Below, in pieces: positions 10,191 through 20,928 of a stretch of 64,000 nucleotides of DNA. The stretch's first letter is position 1. Every line of letters begins with the position of its first letter. Source of the DNA: Liolophura sinensis. Lineage: Eukaryota > Mollusca > Polyplacophora > Chitonida > Chitonidae. The notes beneath the pieces were generated by a model. That model was not told the DNA's origin. It searched no databases and saw only the letters and a list, made by a program, of their open reading frames with translations. The stretch lies in contig NC_088296.1 of assembly GCF_032854445.1 (NCBI RefSeq), positions 436,001 through 500,000 of the forward strand, written 5' to 3'. The translations under genes and the position numbers were made by a program.

Positions 10191-10930
10191 GAGGGCGTAT
10201 CAGTTATCTTCTTCTTGTAAGTTGAAATCACACTTTAGTGCGAGATTTACGGGTTATCGTATAGACTCGTGTTCACGTGTCCGTCCTATCATTTTGAATT
10301 AAATTCACACCGAAAAGCGGGATTGGCATCATATGAAATATATACCTGACTGCATGAGTCATTGTGCCGAGCTGGCACGTTCATACTCGGCTTGTATCAT
10401 CGAGCACAATATTGATGTATCGTGACGATAAAATCTGCGAGTATATTTGGATATAGACGAAAAATTCAGAGAAAAAGGACATGAATTAGAATCTTTTGTT
10501 TAACTAATATAAATGCAGTCCTCTGATCAAATTGATACATTTGGCGGATTTAATGAAGGAATTATATTAAATATATTGTTATTGAGCGAGCTATATAAAT
10601 TTCTTACTCTTCAGAAGATTGGTCACTTCAGTGACCAAAATTGTACCATGCTGGTGGCAATGGCGAAAAAAACATTCTGCTAGAGTTATTTTAAATTCTT
10701 GGTAAATTCTTGATTGCTCTATTTCAATAGGGTTCCTTCCCCGCATAATATGTGGAAAAGAATGAGTTACTTCAGCTGGTTGTTCCTCTTGGAATCTTGC
10801 TCGTGGTTTGTTGTTCTGATCTGGTGCGTGTTATGCTGAGAAGTTGATGGTGTTAGTTTATTTTCAAATACATTGCTTGACGCATCATTGATGTGATTTG
10901 ACATGAATAGCAGGCGACGTACATGTATGT
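10191..10930. other. No feature seen
   Basis: AT-rich sequence without a convincing exon. 'attggtcacttcagtgacca' near 10619 is a short palindrome and nothing more. Confidence 0.4.
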
Positions 10931-10936
10931 CGTGTC

Positions 10937-11160
10937 TTATGCGCTTTTCTTTATGAAACTTGATCCCTCGTACAGTAGGTTAAAAACAAGGCTTTTAGCC
11001 AGACCAGTGAAAACCCGCAGAGCCTCCTTTTGGATATTCTCTATGGTATTTATCTGACCCTCACTGATATTGTTCCTAGCTATATCTGTACATTCATTAG
11101 ATGATGTTGGAAGCATTTTACACATAGTTTCTAAGCATTTTCTACTCAGGCGATATTTAA
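10937..11160 (-). pseudogene. Degenerate non-LTR retrotransposon fragment
   Basis: The reverse strand reads a short open stretch with INTIENIQKEALRVFTGL and a following NLLYE. This resembles the region after the reverse transcriptase of LINE ORF2 proteins (a 'leriQrkAaRivtg' type motif). Only ~60 residues are open. A fragment of a decayed LINE is likely but not proven. Confidence 0.5.
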
Positions 11161-11820
11161 GAACTCTGTTGATGTAAATTTTTATTGATAGTCTCTACAA
11201 GTCTGTCCATTTGATAAGCCTAGTGCAAAGTTTAAGAATGGCCCAGACGAACACGTCAATTTCTGTCAGCGGGCTGAGCTCCAGATAACTGCTAAAGAAC
11301 TATTGCACGCAGGCCTTCATTGCGTGGTTCGGGGTCAAGGGCGACGGTGAGGGCAAAGAGGAGGACATCAACAACAACAACAAAAACTGTCAATCTAAAA
11401 ACAGGTAAAATGTTTTTGCCATCAGAGAATGGGGATCCAGGTAAACACTTTATGTCTAAGGAATTGTTGGAGATGTGATAATAGCCACAAATTTAACTGA
11501 ACTCAAGAAATAAAGCGTGACACAAAGTCACTGAAATATTAGCGCCCCTGCTTTGGGTGGGGGAGAGGGTCGTGGCGGAGTGATTAATCTGCACAGGTGT
11601 GTTGCCTTACAGGTGTTGACTCAGGTGAGGTCTTCCGCTTCTTCCAGCCTGCTTCGTGGATATTTGGATGAGTTTTTAGCAATGGTAGAGCTCAAGCCGA
11701 GAGAGGAGAAGAGCACAGATAGAGTCCTCTTTAATAATAATGCTTTAATGATATTATATATTAAATGTAACGATAATACACCAGTGGCATCTAATGAATT
11801 AAACCTGATATCTCTGCATA
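11161..11820. other. No gene seen
   Basis: Non-coding. An open frame at 11553-11906 has no recognisable features and runs into the 114 bp array. Confidence 0.4.
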
Positions 11821-12272
11821 GTTTGACCCTATTCGGATTAAGACATGGCGCTAGAGGGCGTGTAATTTGCTACTATCTAAGTATTTACATGAACAGTCCC
11901 AAATGACACTTGGGGCATTCCGGATGTTGGGATAGTTTGACCCCATTCGGATTAAGCCATGGCGCTAGAGGGCGTGTAATTTGCTACTATCTAAGTATTT
12001 ACATGAACAGTCCCAAATGACACTTGGGGCATTCCGGATGTTGGGATAGTTTGACCCCATTCGGATTAAGCCATGGCGCTAGAGGGCGTGTAATTTGCTA
12101 CTATCTAAGTATTTACATGAACAGTCCCAAATGACACTTGGGGCATTCCGGATGTTGGGATAGTTTGACCCCATTCGGATTAAGTCATGGCGCTAGGGGG
12201 CGTGTAATTTGCTACTATCTAAGTATTTACATGAACAGTCCCAAATGACACTTGGGGCATTCCGGATGTTGG
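11815..12272. repeat. 114 bp tandem array, four copies
   Basis: The motif gtttgaccc recurs at 11821, 11935, 12049 and 12163, exactly 114 bp apart. The copies are nearly identical, with changes such as gctagagg to gctagggg, so the expansion is recent. Confidence 0.95.
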
Positions 12273-12845
12273 GTGCACTCCTAACACACATAACATTGTT
12301 GCTGCCATGACAGAAGTGAAATGAATTCTGTTGTTGGAAAGTGTCTGTTTTATGTTGAAAATGTTAGCCAAACTCAGCAGGCAGTACAATTGTTCACTGC
12401 CAAACAGCAGGAGATTTAGTTCATATTTAATATACTGTAACGCAAACAAAGTACAAACTTGAATACTTGGCTGAAGGATAAATCTGGTGTCTGAAAACAG
12501 TTTTAACAGCCGGACCCAGGAGTGTGGCGCTGAACAACAATCAAATTAATTCATGCTTTTGGAGACGCCGACTTATTCAGAACGTTAATGCCACCAGTAT
12601 AGGAATATTGTTGTACTTCCAACATGGAGTAGAATGCGCTCAAATCATATTTACTATTGTTCTGTACAGACAGTAAAACAAACAGGTATTTTGAAGAAAG
12701 AAAGTGCTTTTAAAATTTGGATGTTCCTCAAGTTGGGAGCAGAAATGTTCATCCCATAACAATTCGGGTCCAAGCCGAATAGGCCATTGTTCTCTTCCAA
12801 TGCATGATCGGAACTTTGTCACCTTACATACATGACGTCATATAG
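12273..12845. other. No feature seen
   Basis: Apparently unique sequence; the two short reverse-strand open frames here lack any recognisable motif. Confidence 0.4.
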
Positions 12846-12846
12846 G

Positions 12847-13080
12847 CCCCGATGCCTCAGTTGGTAGAGCATCCGCTTAATTCGGGGACGGTAGATTCAG
12901 GGTCAATCCTGGGTCGGGTCACACCTAAGACCGCAAAAGAGGAAGTTGTGGCTTCCTCGCTTGGCGTTCAGCCTTAAGGGGATAGTACAACTACTGGTTG
13001 ACCCGTATCAGTATAATGGTTCAGGCGGGGCAGCTTACTTGCCTTCGGTAAGGCGTTTCAGTGAAGCAGCACTAGATAGA
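12847..13080 (+). mobile_element. SINE family 2 (tRNA-headed)
   Basis: Head ggccccgatgcctcagttgg followed by tagagcatccgctt (box-A-like) and a box-B-like region (agggtcaatcctgg). The body contains gaggaagttgtggcttcctcg, gttgacccgtatcagtataa and gcggggcagcttacttgcct. Other copies are at 34687, 41893 and, inverted, 42087. The 3' end is lost here and the 58 bp array follows at once. Confidence 0.85.
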
Positions 13081-13089
13081 ACAGCGGTG

Positions 13090-14230
13090 GAAATACTGTA
13101 AAGCTACATCATGAAGAGTTTACATCATGATGAAATCTCATGACGAATTTATTCTGTAAGGCTACATCATGAAGAATTTACATCATGGTGAAATGACATG
13201 ACAAATTTATACTGTAAAGCTATATCATGGAAAATTTACATCATGATGAAATCTCATGGCGAATTTTTACTGTAAAGCTACATCATGAAGAATTTACACC
13301 ATGATGAAATCTCATGACGAATTTATACTGTAAAGCTACATCATGAAAAATTTACATCATGATGAAATCTCATGATGAATTTATATTGTAAAGCTATATC
13401 ATGAAGAATTTACATCACGGTGAAATGACATGACAAATTTTTACTGTAAATCTACATCATGAAAAATTTACATCATGATGAAATCTCATGATGAATTTAT
13501 ATTGTAAAGCTATATCATGAAGAATTTACATCACGGTGAAATGACATGACAAATTTATACTGTAAAGCTATATCATGGAAAATTTACATCATGATGAAAT
13601 CTCATGGCGAATTTATACTGTAAAGCTATATCATGGAAAATTTACACCATAATGAAATCTCATGACGAATTTATACTGTAAAGGTATATCATGGAAAATT
13701 TACACCATGATGAAATCTCATGATGAATTTATACTGTAGAGCTACATCATGAAAAATGTACATCATGATGAAATCTAATGATGAATTTATATTGTAAAGC
13801 TACATCATGAAGAATTTACATCACGGTGAAATGACATGACAAATTTATACTGTAAAGCTATATCATGAAAAATTTACACCATAATGAAATCTCATGACGA
13901 ATTTATACTGTAAAGCTACATCATGAAGAATTTACATCACGGTGAAATAACATGACAAATTTATACTGTAAAGCTATATCATAAAAAATTTACTCCATGA
14001 TGAAATCTCATGACGAATTTATACTGTAGAGCTACATCATGAAGAGTTTACATCATGGTGAAATGACATGACAAATTTATACTGTAAAGCTATATCATGA
14101 AAAATTTACACCATGATGAAATCTCATGACGAATTTATACTGTAGAGCTACATCATGAAGAATTTACATCACGGTGAAATGACATGACAAATTTATACTG
14201 TAGAGTTACATCATGAAGAATTTACATCAT
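13090..14230. repeat. 58 bp tandem array, about 19-20 copies
   Basis: Unit: tactgtaaagctacatcatg, then aagaatttacatcatgatga, aatctcatgacgaattta. Two variant classes alternate irregularly: one with 'atcacggtgaaatgacatgacaaa' and one with 'atgatgaaatctcatgacgaa'. The right edge breaks into shorter pieces at 14215-14310. Confidence 0.95.
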
Positions 14231-14427
14231 GTAGAAGTTACATCATGAATTTGCATATTAAAGAATTTACATCACGACAAAGTTACATTATAAAGAATTT
14301 AACCATATAAAGTACTTATTTCCACATGACTCGATAACTCTCGACCTTCCTGTCTTATTAATACAGCTTTGGGTCAGTGTCTTCCTGGAAAGTAGATAAA
14401 AGACATTTACCTGTGCATTTCTTGCAG

Positions 14428-14590
14428 TTTGCATTACACTGAGACTACACTACAACTACACACCGCCTACTTCAGCACATATATTACAACTACACACCGC
14501 CTACATCAGCACATATATTACAACTACACACCGCCTACATCAGCACATATATTACAACTATACAACGTCAACATCACCTCCTATACTACA
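14428..14590. repeat. 34 bp tandem array
   Basis: Four to five copies of ttacaactacacaccgccta followed by catcagcacatata; the last copies are diverged. Confidence 0.9.
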
Positions 14591-14599
14591 ACCATACAG

Positions 14600-15270
14600 C
14601 GCCTACATCACCACATGTCCTTGAACTCCGCACACATGCCTTGAACTCCGCACACATGACGAGGAAACCGATGTGCATCCGTGTTATTGGGGGAATGCTG
14701 TATATGTTCTCTGCCAGCAAGTCATTTCCAGTAATAGAGTTTTCACGAAAGCTAGTTTGGTATGTTTAAAGCAAAAAAAAAGTTTGGATTCAAACTTCGT
14801 GGTGGTAAATGCGCCTGTTTTAATGAAGGGATAGTTGAAACCTTGAGAATCGCTTGATTCTATCCATTGAGACGAACGTAGATAAATAATTCATTTTAAT
14901 ATTACTGCCATTAGTGTAGTTACTCTTCAATGAACCGGGATTGGCCAAATGGTTAAGCTACTTGCCGTTCTAGGACCAAGACACAAGAGGTCTTCGTTCA
15001 AAAGTGGCGCCACCGCTGTAACCGTCTTTAATGTCAACGTATAAGTCATGACTTTTATTTACTTTTCTCAGAAGGTATGAACAAGCTCAATAACAATGAA
15101 CATCAGCCGTTGATTTTTTTTTTATTTATCCAATATTTTCGAACTGAGTACATAAGAACCCTTGGGTCAGATAAGGCTTAAATGATTAAGGGAACAACAA
15201 CCCTGTAGCAAACCTTATATACCTCGGACACGTTGCTGTCTGGTTAATATAAGTCCATAATTCCGTAGCA
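14600..15270. other. No gene; possible tRNA-like SINE fragment
   Basis: Mostly unique. Around 14938-15015 a tRNA-like stretch (accgggattggccaaatggt, then a gttcaaa block) may be a degenerate SINE head. This is the region downstream of inhibitor gene A. Confidence 0.35.
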
Positions 15271-15276
15271 GTTTTT

Positions 15277-15282
15277 TTTATT
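15277..15282 (-). terminator. Candidate poly(A) signal of gene A
   Basis: AATAAA on the reverse strand 16 bp beyond the gene A stop codon. Short 3' UTRs are plausible for such small genes, but this is inference. Confidence 0.4.
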
Positions 15283-15297
15283 GTTTAAGTCACGCCG

Positions 15298-15407
15298 TCA
15301 ATAACCAAGTTCCAGCAGATTGTATTTACACATACAAATCTCACAACCTTGTTTGTCTCGTACAAGCCCGAGTGGACACGCGAGAAGACATGATAACGGA
15401 GGGCAAT
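15298..15407 (-). CDS. Gene A exon 3 (antistasin-type domain and stop)
   Basis: 110 bp exon after a ttttacag acceptor. It starts with two bases finishing an Asp codon, reads 35 codons and ends in TGA. Six cysteines follow the antistasin pattern. The residue after the second cysteine, the P1 site in hirustasin, is Leu. It ends LLELGY, where B and C end with similar tails. It is too short to stand out as an open frame. Confidence 0.87.
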
Positions 15408-18400
15408 CTGTAAAATGTAGAAAACATGTGCCTTACTAAAATACGTAAAATAAAATTAGAGGTACATCATCGGCCACAAGTAGGTAGGTACAGGAATGTA
15501 GGCACAGGAAGCTGGGCACATGAATCTAGGCACATGAATGTAGGCACAGAAATGTAAGTACAGGAAGGTAGGCACAGGAAGCTGGGCACTGGAAGATAGA
15601 CACAGGAATGTAAGCACAGGAAGGTAGGCACAGGGATGTAGGCACAGGGATGTAGACAAAGGGTGGTAGACAGGAATGTAGGCACTGGAAAGTAGGTACA
15701 GGAATGAAGGCACAGGAATGTGGGCACAGGAAGGTAGGCACAGGAAGGTACGCACATGAAGGAAGACACAGGAAGGAAGGCATAGGATGGTAGACTCAGG
15801 AATGTAGGCACAGTAAGGTAGGCACAGGAATGTAGGCACTGGAAAGTAGGTTCAGAAATGAAGGCACAGGAATGTGGGCACAGGAAGGTAGGCACAGGAA
15901 GGTACGCACATGAAGGTAGACACAGGAATGTAGGCACAGGATGGTAGACACAGAAATGTAGGCAGAGTAAGGTAGGCACAGGTATGTAGGCAAAGGAATA
16001 TAGGCACAGAGAGGTAGGCACGGGAAAGTAGGCACAGGAAGGTAGACACAGGAATGTAGGCACAGGATGGAGACAGGAATGTAGGCACAGGAAGGTAGGC
16101 ACATGAATCTATGCACATGAATGTAGGTACAGGAATGAAGGCACAGGAAGGTAGGCACAGGAATGTAGGCACAGGATGGTAGACACAGGGATGTAGGCAC
16201 AGTGAGGTAGGCACAGGAATGTAGATATAGAAATGTAGACACAGGAAGGTAGGCACAAGAAGGTAGGTACAGGAATGTAGACACTGGAATGTAGGCGCAA
16301 GAATGTAGGCAGAGGAAGGTAGGCACAGAAATATAGACACAGCAACGTAGGCACAGGAAAGTATACACCCGAATCTAAGCAAAGAATTTATTTATTTATT
16401 TGATTGGTGTTTTACGCCGTACTCAAGAATATTTCACTTATACGACGGCGGCCAGCATTATGGTGGGTGGAAACCGGGCACAGCCGGGGGGGAACCCACG
16501 ACCATCCGCAGGTTGCTGGCAGACCTTCCTACATACGGCCGGAAAGGAAGCCAGCATGAGCTGGAGTTGACTAAGCAAAGGAAGGTAGGCACAGGAATGT
16601 AGGTACAGGGAGGTAGGCACAGGAATGTAGGCACAGGAAGGTAGGTACATGAAGGCGGGCACAGGAAGGTAAACACAGAAATGTAGGCACTGGAATGTAG
16701 GCACAGGAAAGTAGGCACAGAAATGTAGACACAGTAAGGTAGGCAGAGCAATGTTGGCACAGGATGGTAGGCACAGCAATGTAGGCACAGGAAGGTAGGC
16801 ACTGGAATGTAGGCACAGGAAGGTCGGCACAGCAATGTAGACACAGGAAGGTAGGCACAGGAAGGTAGACACAGGAATGTAGGCACAGGAATGTAGATCT
16901 AAATCTAAACGACTCCATATTCCTGATATATTCTCAAAATATTTTCATTAAAGACAAATGTTATATTAATCAAAACTGCTTTTCCAATGTATTTAAAATT
17001 CCGTTTCGATTTCTCTACTTGCTCTAGAACCTTGGCAATTGGAGCCTTAGGCGACACAAATAGGCTTGTTTAGACCCGCCTCACTACTGATGTCCTCGTG
17101 CGGATAAGATTTAATCAACAGTCAACTAAATTATTTCAGGCGTTGACTCCTGCCGAGTGACATCAGTGTTGTTGAAAGTATTAAAGTATTAAAGTATTAA
17201 TCATTAATATTACCGTCTAGGACTGACAAAGCCTCAAGCACGCGTCTTGATATTTAACTGAGTCTGTACATGCCCACCTTGTTGGGTTGTATCACCCAAA
17301 ATTGGAACACACTCCGATCTGCAGCCGTTTTTCTGGCATTCCCATCCTTTTGCGCACGTCCTGTCCTTCAAGTCACATTCCACCCGGCACTCTCCTCTAG
17401 ACCGCGGTAACGACCAGGCACCTTCGTGATTGGTGCAAAAAAGATTTGTTTGTATATTTGGCAATCGCTTTAAGCGATTTTATTACAACGGGTGTCGTGC
17501 TGTAAAATCATGACATTTCTCTCAAATTTATGTATTTATTTATTTAACCGACTGGTGTTTTACGCCATACTCAAGAATATTTGACTTATACGACGGCGGC
17601 CAGCGTTATAGTGGGAGGAAACCGGGCAAAGCAGGGGGAAAATCCACGACCATCCGCAGGTTGTTGGAGACCTTCCCACGTATGGCCGGAGAGGAAGCCA
17701 GCATGAGCTGGACTTCAACTCACAGCGACCGCGTTGGTGAGAGGCGCCTGGGACATCGCGCCGCGCTGGCGCGTTAAACATCGCGGCCACGGAGGCCCCT
17801 TATTCCTCTAAAAAAAATAATATATTAGAACTTTTCCTACAAACACACGACAATTTGAAGAATGTTCGTATATTTCTTCAAACGGGTTTTCGCCACGTTA
17901 TGTCTATGTCTATAATGGTTAAATCGTAGACCTACCATTAACTGTCTTCGGCTTTAAGGCTATTCATCCTGCATATCGAACGCATTGTCTCGGATGTGAT
18001 GTGAACATACTGCTACACTGTCAGGTACTAGAAACCTTTCTACATGTAATTGAAATGCCAACAATAAATCGAGTGGCTGCAGTAGAACTCTAGGCCAAAA
18101 ACCAACAGCAGAACAGTAAACGAAGGGGCAAAAATTCACCACATTACAACAGTAGACAGAATGACTAAGATATACCAATTGGCAACAATAGAACAGCAGA
18201 CGAAGTGAAACGAGATACCAAGTGGCAACAATAGAACAGCAGACTAAGTGAAGCGAGATGCTAAGTGGCAACAATAGAACAGAAGACGAAGTAAAACGAG
18301 ATAACAAGTGGCCACACTAGAACAGAAGACGAAGTGAAAAGGAGATACCAAGCGGTAACAATAGAACAGAAGACGAAGTGAAACGAGATACTAAGTGGCA

Positions 18401-19189
18401 ACAATAGAACAAAAGACAAAGACGGTATCAATAGAATAGAAGACAAAGTGAAAACAAGATACCAAGCGGTAACAATAGAACAGAAGACGAAGTGAAAACG
18501 AGATACCAAGTGGCAACAATAGAACAGTAGACGATGTAAAAACGAGATACCAAGTGACCACAATAGAACAGTAGACGAAGTGAAAACGAGATACCAAGTG
18601 GTTACAATAGAGCAGAAGACGAAGTAAAAACGAGATACTAAGTGGCAACAATAGAACAGTAGACGAAGTGAAAACGAGATACCAAGTGGCCTCAATAGAA
18701 CAGTAGGCGATGTAAATCGAGATACCAAGCGGTTACAATAGAGCAGTTGACGAAGTGAAAACAAGATACCAAGTGGCAACAACAGAACAGAAGATGAAGT
18801 GAAAAGGAGATACCAAGTGGCAACAACAGAACAGAAGACGATGTGTAAACGCGATACCAAGTGACCACAATAGAACAGTAGGCGAAGTGAAAACGAGATA
18901 CCAAGCGGTTACAATAGAGCAGAAGACGAAGTAAAAACGAGATACTAAGTGGCAACAATAGAACAGTAGACGAAGTGAAAACGAGATACCAAGTGGCCAC
19001 AATAGAACAGAAGACGAAGTGAAAACGAGATACCATGCGGTAACAATAGAACAGAAGACGAAAACGAGATACTAAGCGGTAACAATAGAACAAAAGACGA
19101 AGTGAAAACGAGATACCAAGCGGTAACAATAGAAGAGCCGACTTACCTAGCGTTGCCAGGCAGAGTAGAACATAAATTTTGAACACCAT
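15298..19189 (-). CDS. Gene A: secreted WAP-like plus antistasin-type protein, probable protease inhibitor
   Basis: Three exons on the - strand (19147-19189, 17278-17421, 15298-15407) join in frame with phase 1 introns to give a predicted 98-residue protein. Residues 1-14 are a hydrophobic signal peptide (MVFKIYVLLCLATL). Residues ~16-60 form a WAP-like module with cysteine spacing C-x3-C-x6-C-x5-C-x4-C-x3-C. Residues ~64-90 form an antistasin-type module, C-x4-C-x3-C-x10-C-x2-C-x-C, with the typical PLG...D..GC core. Both families inhibit extracellular serine proteases, so a secreted inhibitor is inferred; no target is known. Two paralogues (B, C) follow in tandem on the same strand. Both introns of gene A contain large minisatellites, and the second also contains two SINEs. 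Confidence 0.85.
15470..16905. repeat. ~14-15 bp minisatellite in gene A intron 2
   Basis: About 90 short units of the type ggcacaggaatgta or ggcacaggaaggta, with variants such as gacacagg, ggtacagg and a few 'ctgggcac' units. On the reverse strand all three frames stay open, giving spurious 81-211 residue proteins rich in PTFLC/SCAYIPV repeats. These are products of the array, not genes. A SINE splits it at 16385-16570. Confidence 0.95.
16385..16570 (-). mobile_element. 5'-truncated SINE family 1 inserted in the minisatellite
   Basis: Runs in reverse from tail aatttatttatttatttgat through gttttacgccgtactcaag, ggccagcattatggtggg and the accttcctacatacggccgg block to ccagcatgagctgg. It is flanked by perfect 10 bp duplications ctaagcaaag at 16375-16384 and 16571-16580. 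The tRNA head is absent, as in 5'-truncated target-primed insertions. Confidence 0.95.
16906..17265 (-). other. Gene A intron 2, unique part
   Basis: No repeat array except a short triple of 'aaagtatt' near 17180. No exon is seen. Confidence 0.5.
17278..17421 (-). CDS. Gene A exon 2 (WAP-like domain)
   Basis: 144 bp exon between the acceptor ...atcacgaag and the donor gtgggc, symmetric phase 1-1. It encodes AWSLPRSRGEC, then six cysteines in all. Aligned to WAP domains, the positions of classical cysteines 1 and 6 are empty (Gln stands at position 6), while the KNGC...C end is WAP-typical. The acceptor is less pyrimidine-rich than those of genes B and C. Confidence 0.85.
17530..17799 (-). 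mobile_element. SINE family 1, full-length inverted copy in gene A intron 1
   Basis: Tail tgtatttatttatttaaccg, gttttacgccatactcaag, ggccagcgttatagtgggag, ccagcatgagctggacttc, cagcgaccgcgttggtgaga, head ending ggccacggaggcccc. It lies 109 bp upstream of exon 2 of gene A, close to the branch-point region. The 76-residue reverse frame here is SINE sequence. Confidence 0.93.
17800..18100 (-). other. Gene A intron 1, unique part
   Basis: AT-rich intron sequence without visible features between the SINE and the minisatellite. Confidence 0.5.
18105..19135. repeat. ~43-44 bp minisatellite in gene A intron 1
   Basis: More than 20 units of aacaatagaacagaagacga, then agtgaaaacgagataccaag, tggc, with many point variants and occasional short units. 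It reaches within about 12 bp of the 5' splice site of exon 1. The reverse-strand frames of 86-199 residues (VSRFHFVFCSIV type) are array artefacts. Confidence 0.95.
19147..19189 (-). CDS. Gene A exon 1 (signal peptide)
   Basis: 43 bp from ATG (19189) to the donor GTAAGT: 14 codons and one base. The start is the first ATG before a run of hydrophobic residues. The open frame would extend upstream to 19246, but the predicted signal peptide supports this ATG, and the paralogues have the same exon length within one codon. Confidence 0.8.
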
Positions 19190-19249
19190 GTTTGGTTTGT
19201 GGTCCAGTCTTTGATCTAAGCTAACAGAACCAGATAACCATGCCATCTG

Positions 19250-20280
19250 TGCGTTTCCGACACCTGGCAGCTAACAGAATCGCTGTATGTGTCTTCAGCA
19301 CGGCATTAACAAATGCATGAATCTACTCTCTTTTGGTTGGTATCGGCCTTAAACACACAGGAGTCGAAATTTACTAGCTTAGATGACGGTATAGTGTGAT
19401 TTGGTCGTGTCATACCGAACTCTTTTTTAAAAATCGCACCTCGCTTGGCGCTCATCGGCAAGAGGTAAGAGGAAGAAAACGGGACTGATTTGCCCGGTGT
19501 CAGTAAAATGTCACTGGGTAGAGTGTCATATCTGGTGTCTTCAGCATAATTCTTGGACTCGCCCAGCCACCAGTAGACACAGTATAACCGCTAAATATGT
19601 GCACACAATACAGGTTTACATATTTAATGATATACCGTTTGGAATCATCGTGGTTCAAATCCGGCCTTGGACAAGAAATTTGTACATTCCCTCGCTCTCA
19701 CTGTTTGTAGGTGAACAGTATTATTTCAGTAATCTTTCCCTCATGGATACATATGGAGACATAAGGCCCACCTTAGAATTCTAATGTTTGAACGCCTTGA
19801 ACTCTTTTCACACAAATCTAAAAAATGTAAATGAAAATTTCAAATATATTTTGCATAGTTTTTAGTGATCTATATAGTGATGCCTGCTTTCATATTTAGA
19901 GGTCTTTTCCTTTAACCCGGTTAAGTTTGTTAAAGACCTCTTGCCTTCCACTAATATGGTGAGATAATCTCCACCGAATATTGTTTAAGTTTTCCCGGCC
20001 TATAAACTTACCTCCATTGTATGAGTGAAAATGTCTTGAGTGCAACACTAAAACAAGAAACGAATCATTTGGCTGTCATGAGGACATTACACCATGATGA
20101 CAAAAACAGCCATGCCTCGTTTTATACACAGGTTCAGGTTTTTGTCAATGAAGTCCATTTCCGCATCGGATCTTGGTTAAATTGACTTCAACTGGCAGAA
20201 CTCCCCTCTGAGACTGACTTAATTTTTTGTCATCATTTGGCTTTAATTTGCACGGAACTTAGTTAATTGTTAATGTAAAA
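19250..20280. other. Spacer between genes A and B
   Basis: Contains the upstream region of gene A. No confident exon. A short SINE-like trace (attgtatgagtgaaaatgtc, then ttgag) lies near 20015-20040. The open frame at 19497-19784 has no recognisable motif. Confidence 0.4.
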
Positions 20281-20329
20281 AAGGGACTACAGCATGGCGA
20301 GCAAAACCAGAACAGCGGCGTCATTGTCC

Positions 20330-20400
20330 TATTTGGTAAAGGGTCACACGAAACCGGTGAACACGGCTTCCTGTCAATTTACCTTAGGGCTTTGAACCGG
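20330..20400 (+). mobile_element. Fragment of dispersed repeat family 4
   Basis: gtcacacgaaaccggtgaac, then acggcttcctgtcaatttacc and ttagggcttt, matching blocks at 35090-35220 and 8340-8380. Confidence 0.5.
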
Positions 20401-20479
20401 GAATTTATAGACCAATCCGGCTTGCGGGTTCTTGGTAAGAATAACTGTAGCCATCAGTACAGTCTTAGAGTCGGTGAAG

Positions 20480-20662
20480 GCCACTTATATTTCACCAGTA
20501 TACATGTGGCCATATCACACGCGCACGGGAAAGTTTGTTAGAAAGTTGCCAAAGATCGGTGGTTTTCACCAGCGAAAAAACCTACTTACCTATTGAGCTA
20601 TCTTGGTTCTCACTGCTAGTAATACATAACAAATGAATAAATGCTAGTTAAATAAATCCCCG
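20480..20662 (+). mobile_element. Dispersed repeat family 3 fragment
   Basis: Contains gggaaagtttgttagaaagt, then ttgccaaagatcggtggttttcacc and a 'gaataaatgctagttaaataaat' tail. Similar blocks occur at 27645-27780 and, inverted, at 25690-25805. A SINE-like family is inferred from the tail. Confidence 0.5.
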
Positions 20663-20771
20663 CTGACATCGCCAAAGTATAATCATAATTTCTTTTGTTC
20701 GTTGACACTATTGGAAGAAAACTCCTGTGAGTTTTAAGAAAGAAAACCAATTCATGCATACTCTACATGTA

Positions 20772-20777
20772 TTTATT
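20772..20777 (-). terminator. Candidate poly(A) signal of gene B
   Basis: AATAAA on the reverse strand about 42 bp beyond the gene B stop codon. Confidence 0.4.
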
Positions 20778-20818
20778 CTGGACATGCTGATTGGACCTAT
20801 TCTTGTCACATGATCTGA

Positions 20819-20928
20819 CTAGTGTCCCAGCTCTAACAGGTGGTAGTCACACTCGCACGTGTCACAGCCGTGATGGTCACGCACAAACCCAAGAGGGCAA
20901 CGCAGGTCGCACGTCACGGTTGGGCAGC
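20819..20928 (-). CDS. Gene B exon 3 (antistasin-type domain and stop)
   Basis: 110 bp after the acceptor cttccaaacag, ending in TAG. Two leading bases complete a Gly codon, and 35 codons follow. Core: C-x4-C-DLR-C-PLGFVRDHHGC-x2-C-x-C. The residue at the hirustasin P1 position is Asp, unlike the basic or hydrophobic residues of known antistasin inhibitors. Confidence 0.87.

Noticed and set aside
13090-14230. Regular spaced repeats as a CRISPR-like array
   Set aside because: The units are contiguous 58 bp tandem repeats without unique spacers, in a eukaryotic context.
15456-16918. Many overlapping reverse-strand frames of 81-211 residues rich in PTFLCLPSCAYIPV repeats
   Set aside because: All three frames are open only because a 14-15 bp minisatellite lacks stops on that strand. 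There are no splice sites and the frames are cut by a SINE. They lie in gene A intron 2.
17960-19246. Reverse-strand frames up to 199 residues with VSRFHFVFCSIV repeats
   Set aside because: Product of the 43-44 bp minisatellite in gene A intron 1. Only the first 43 bp from 19189 are coding.
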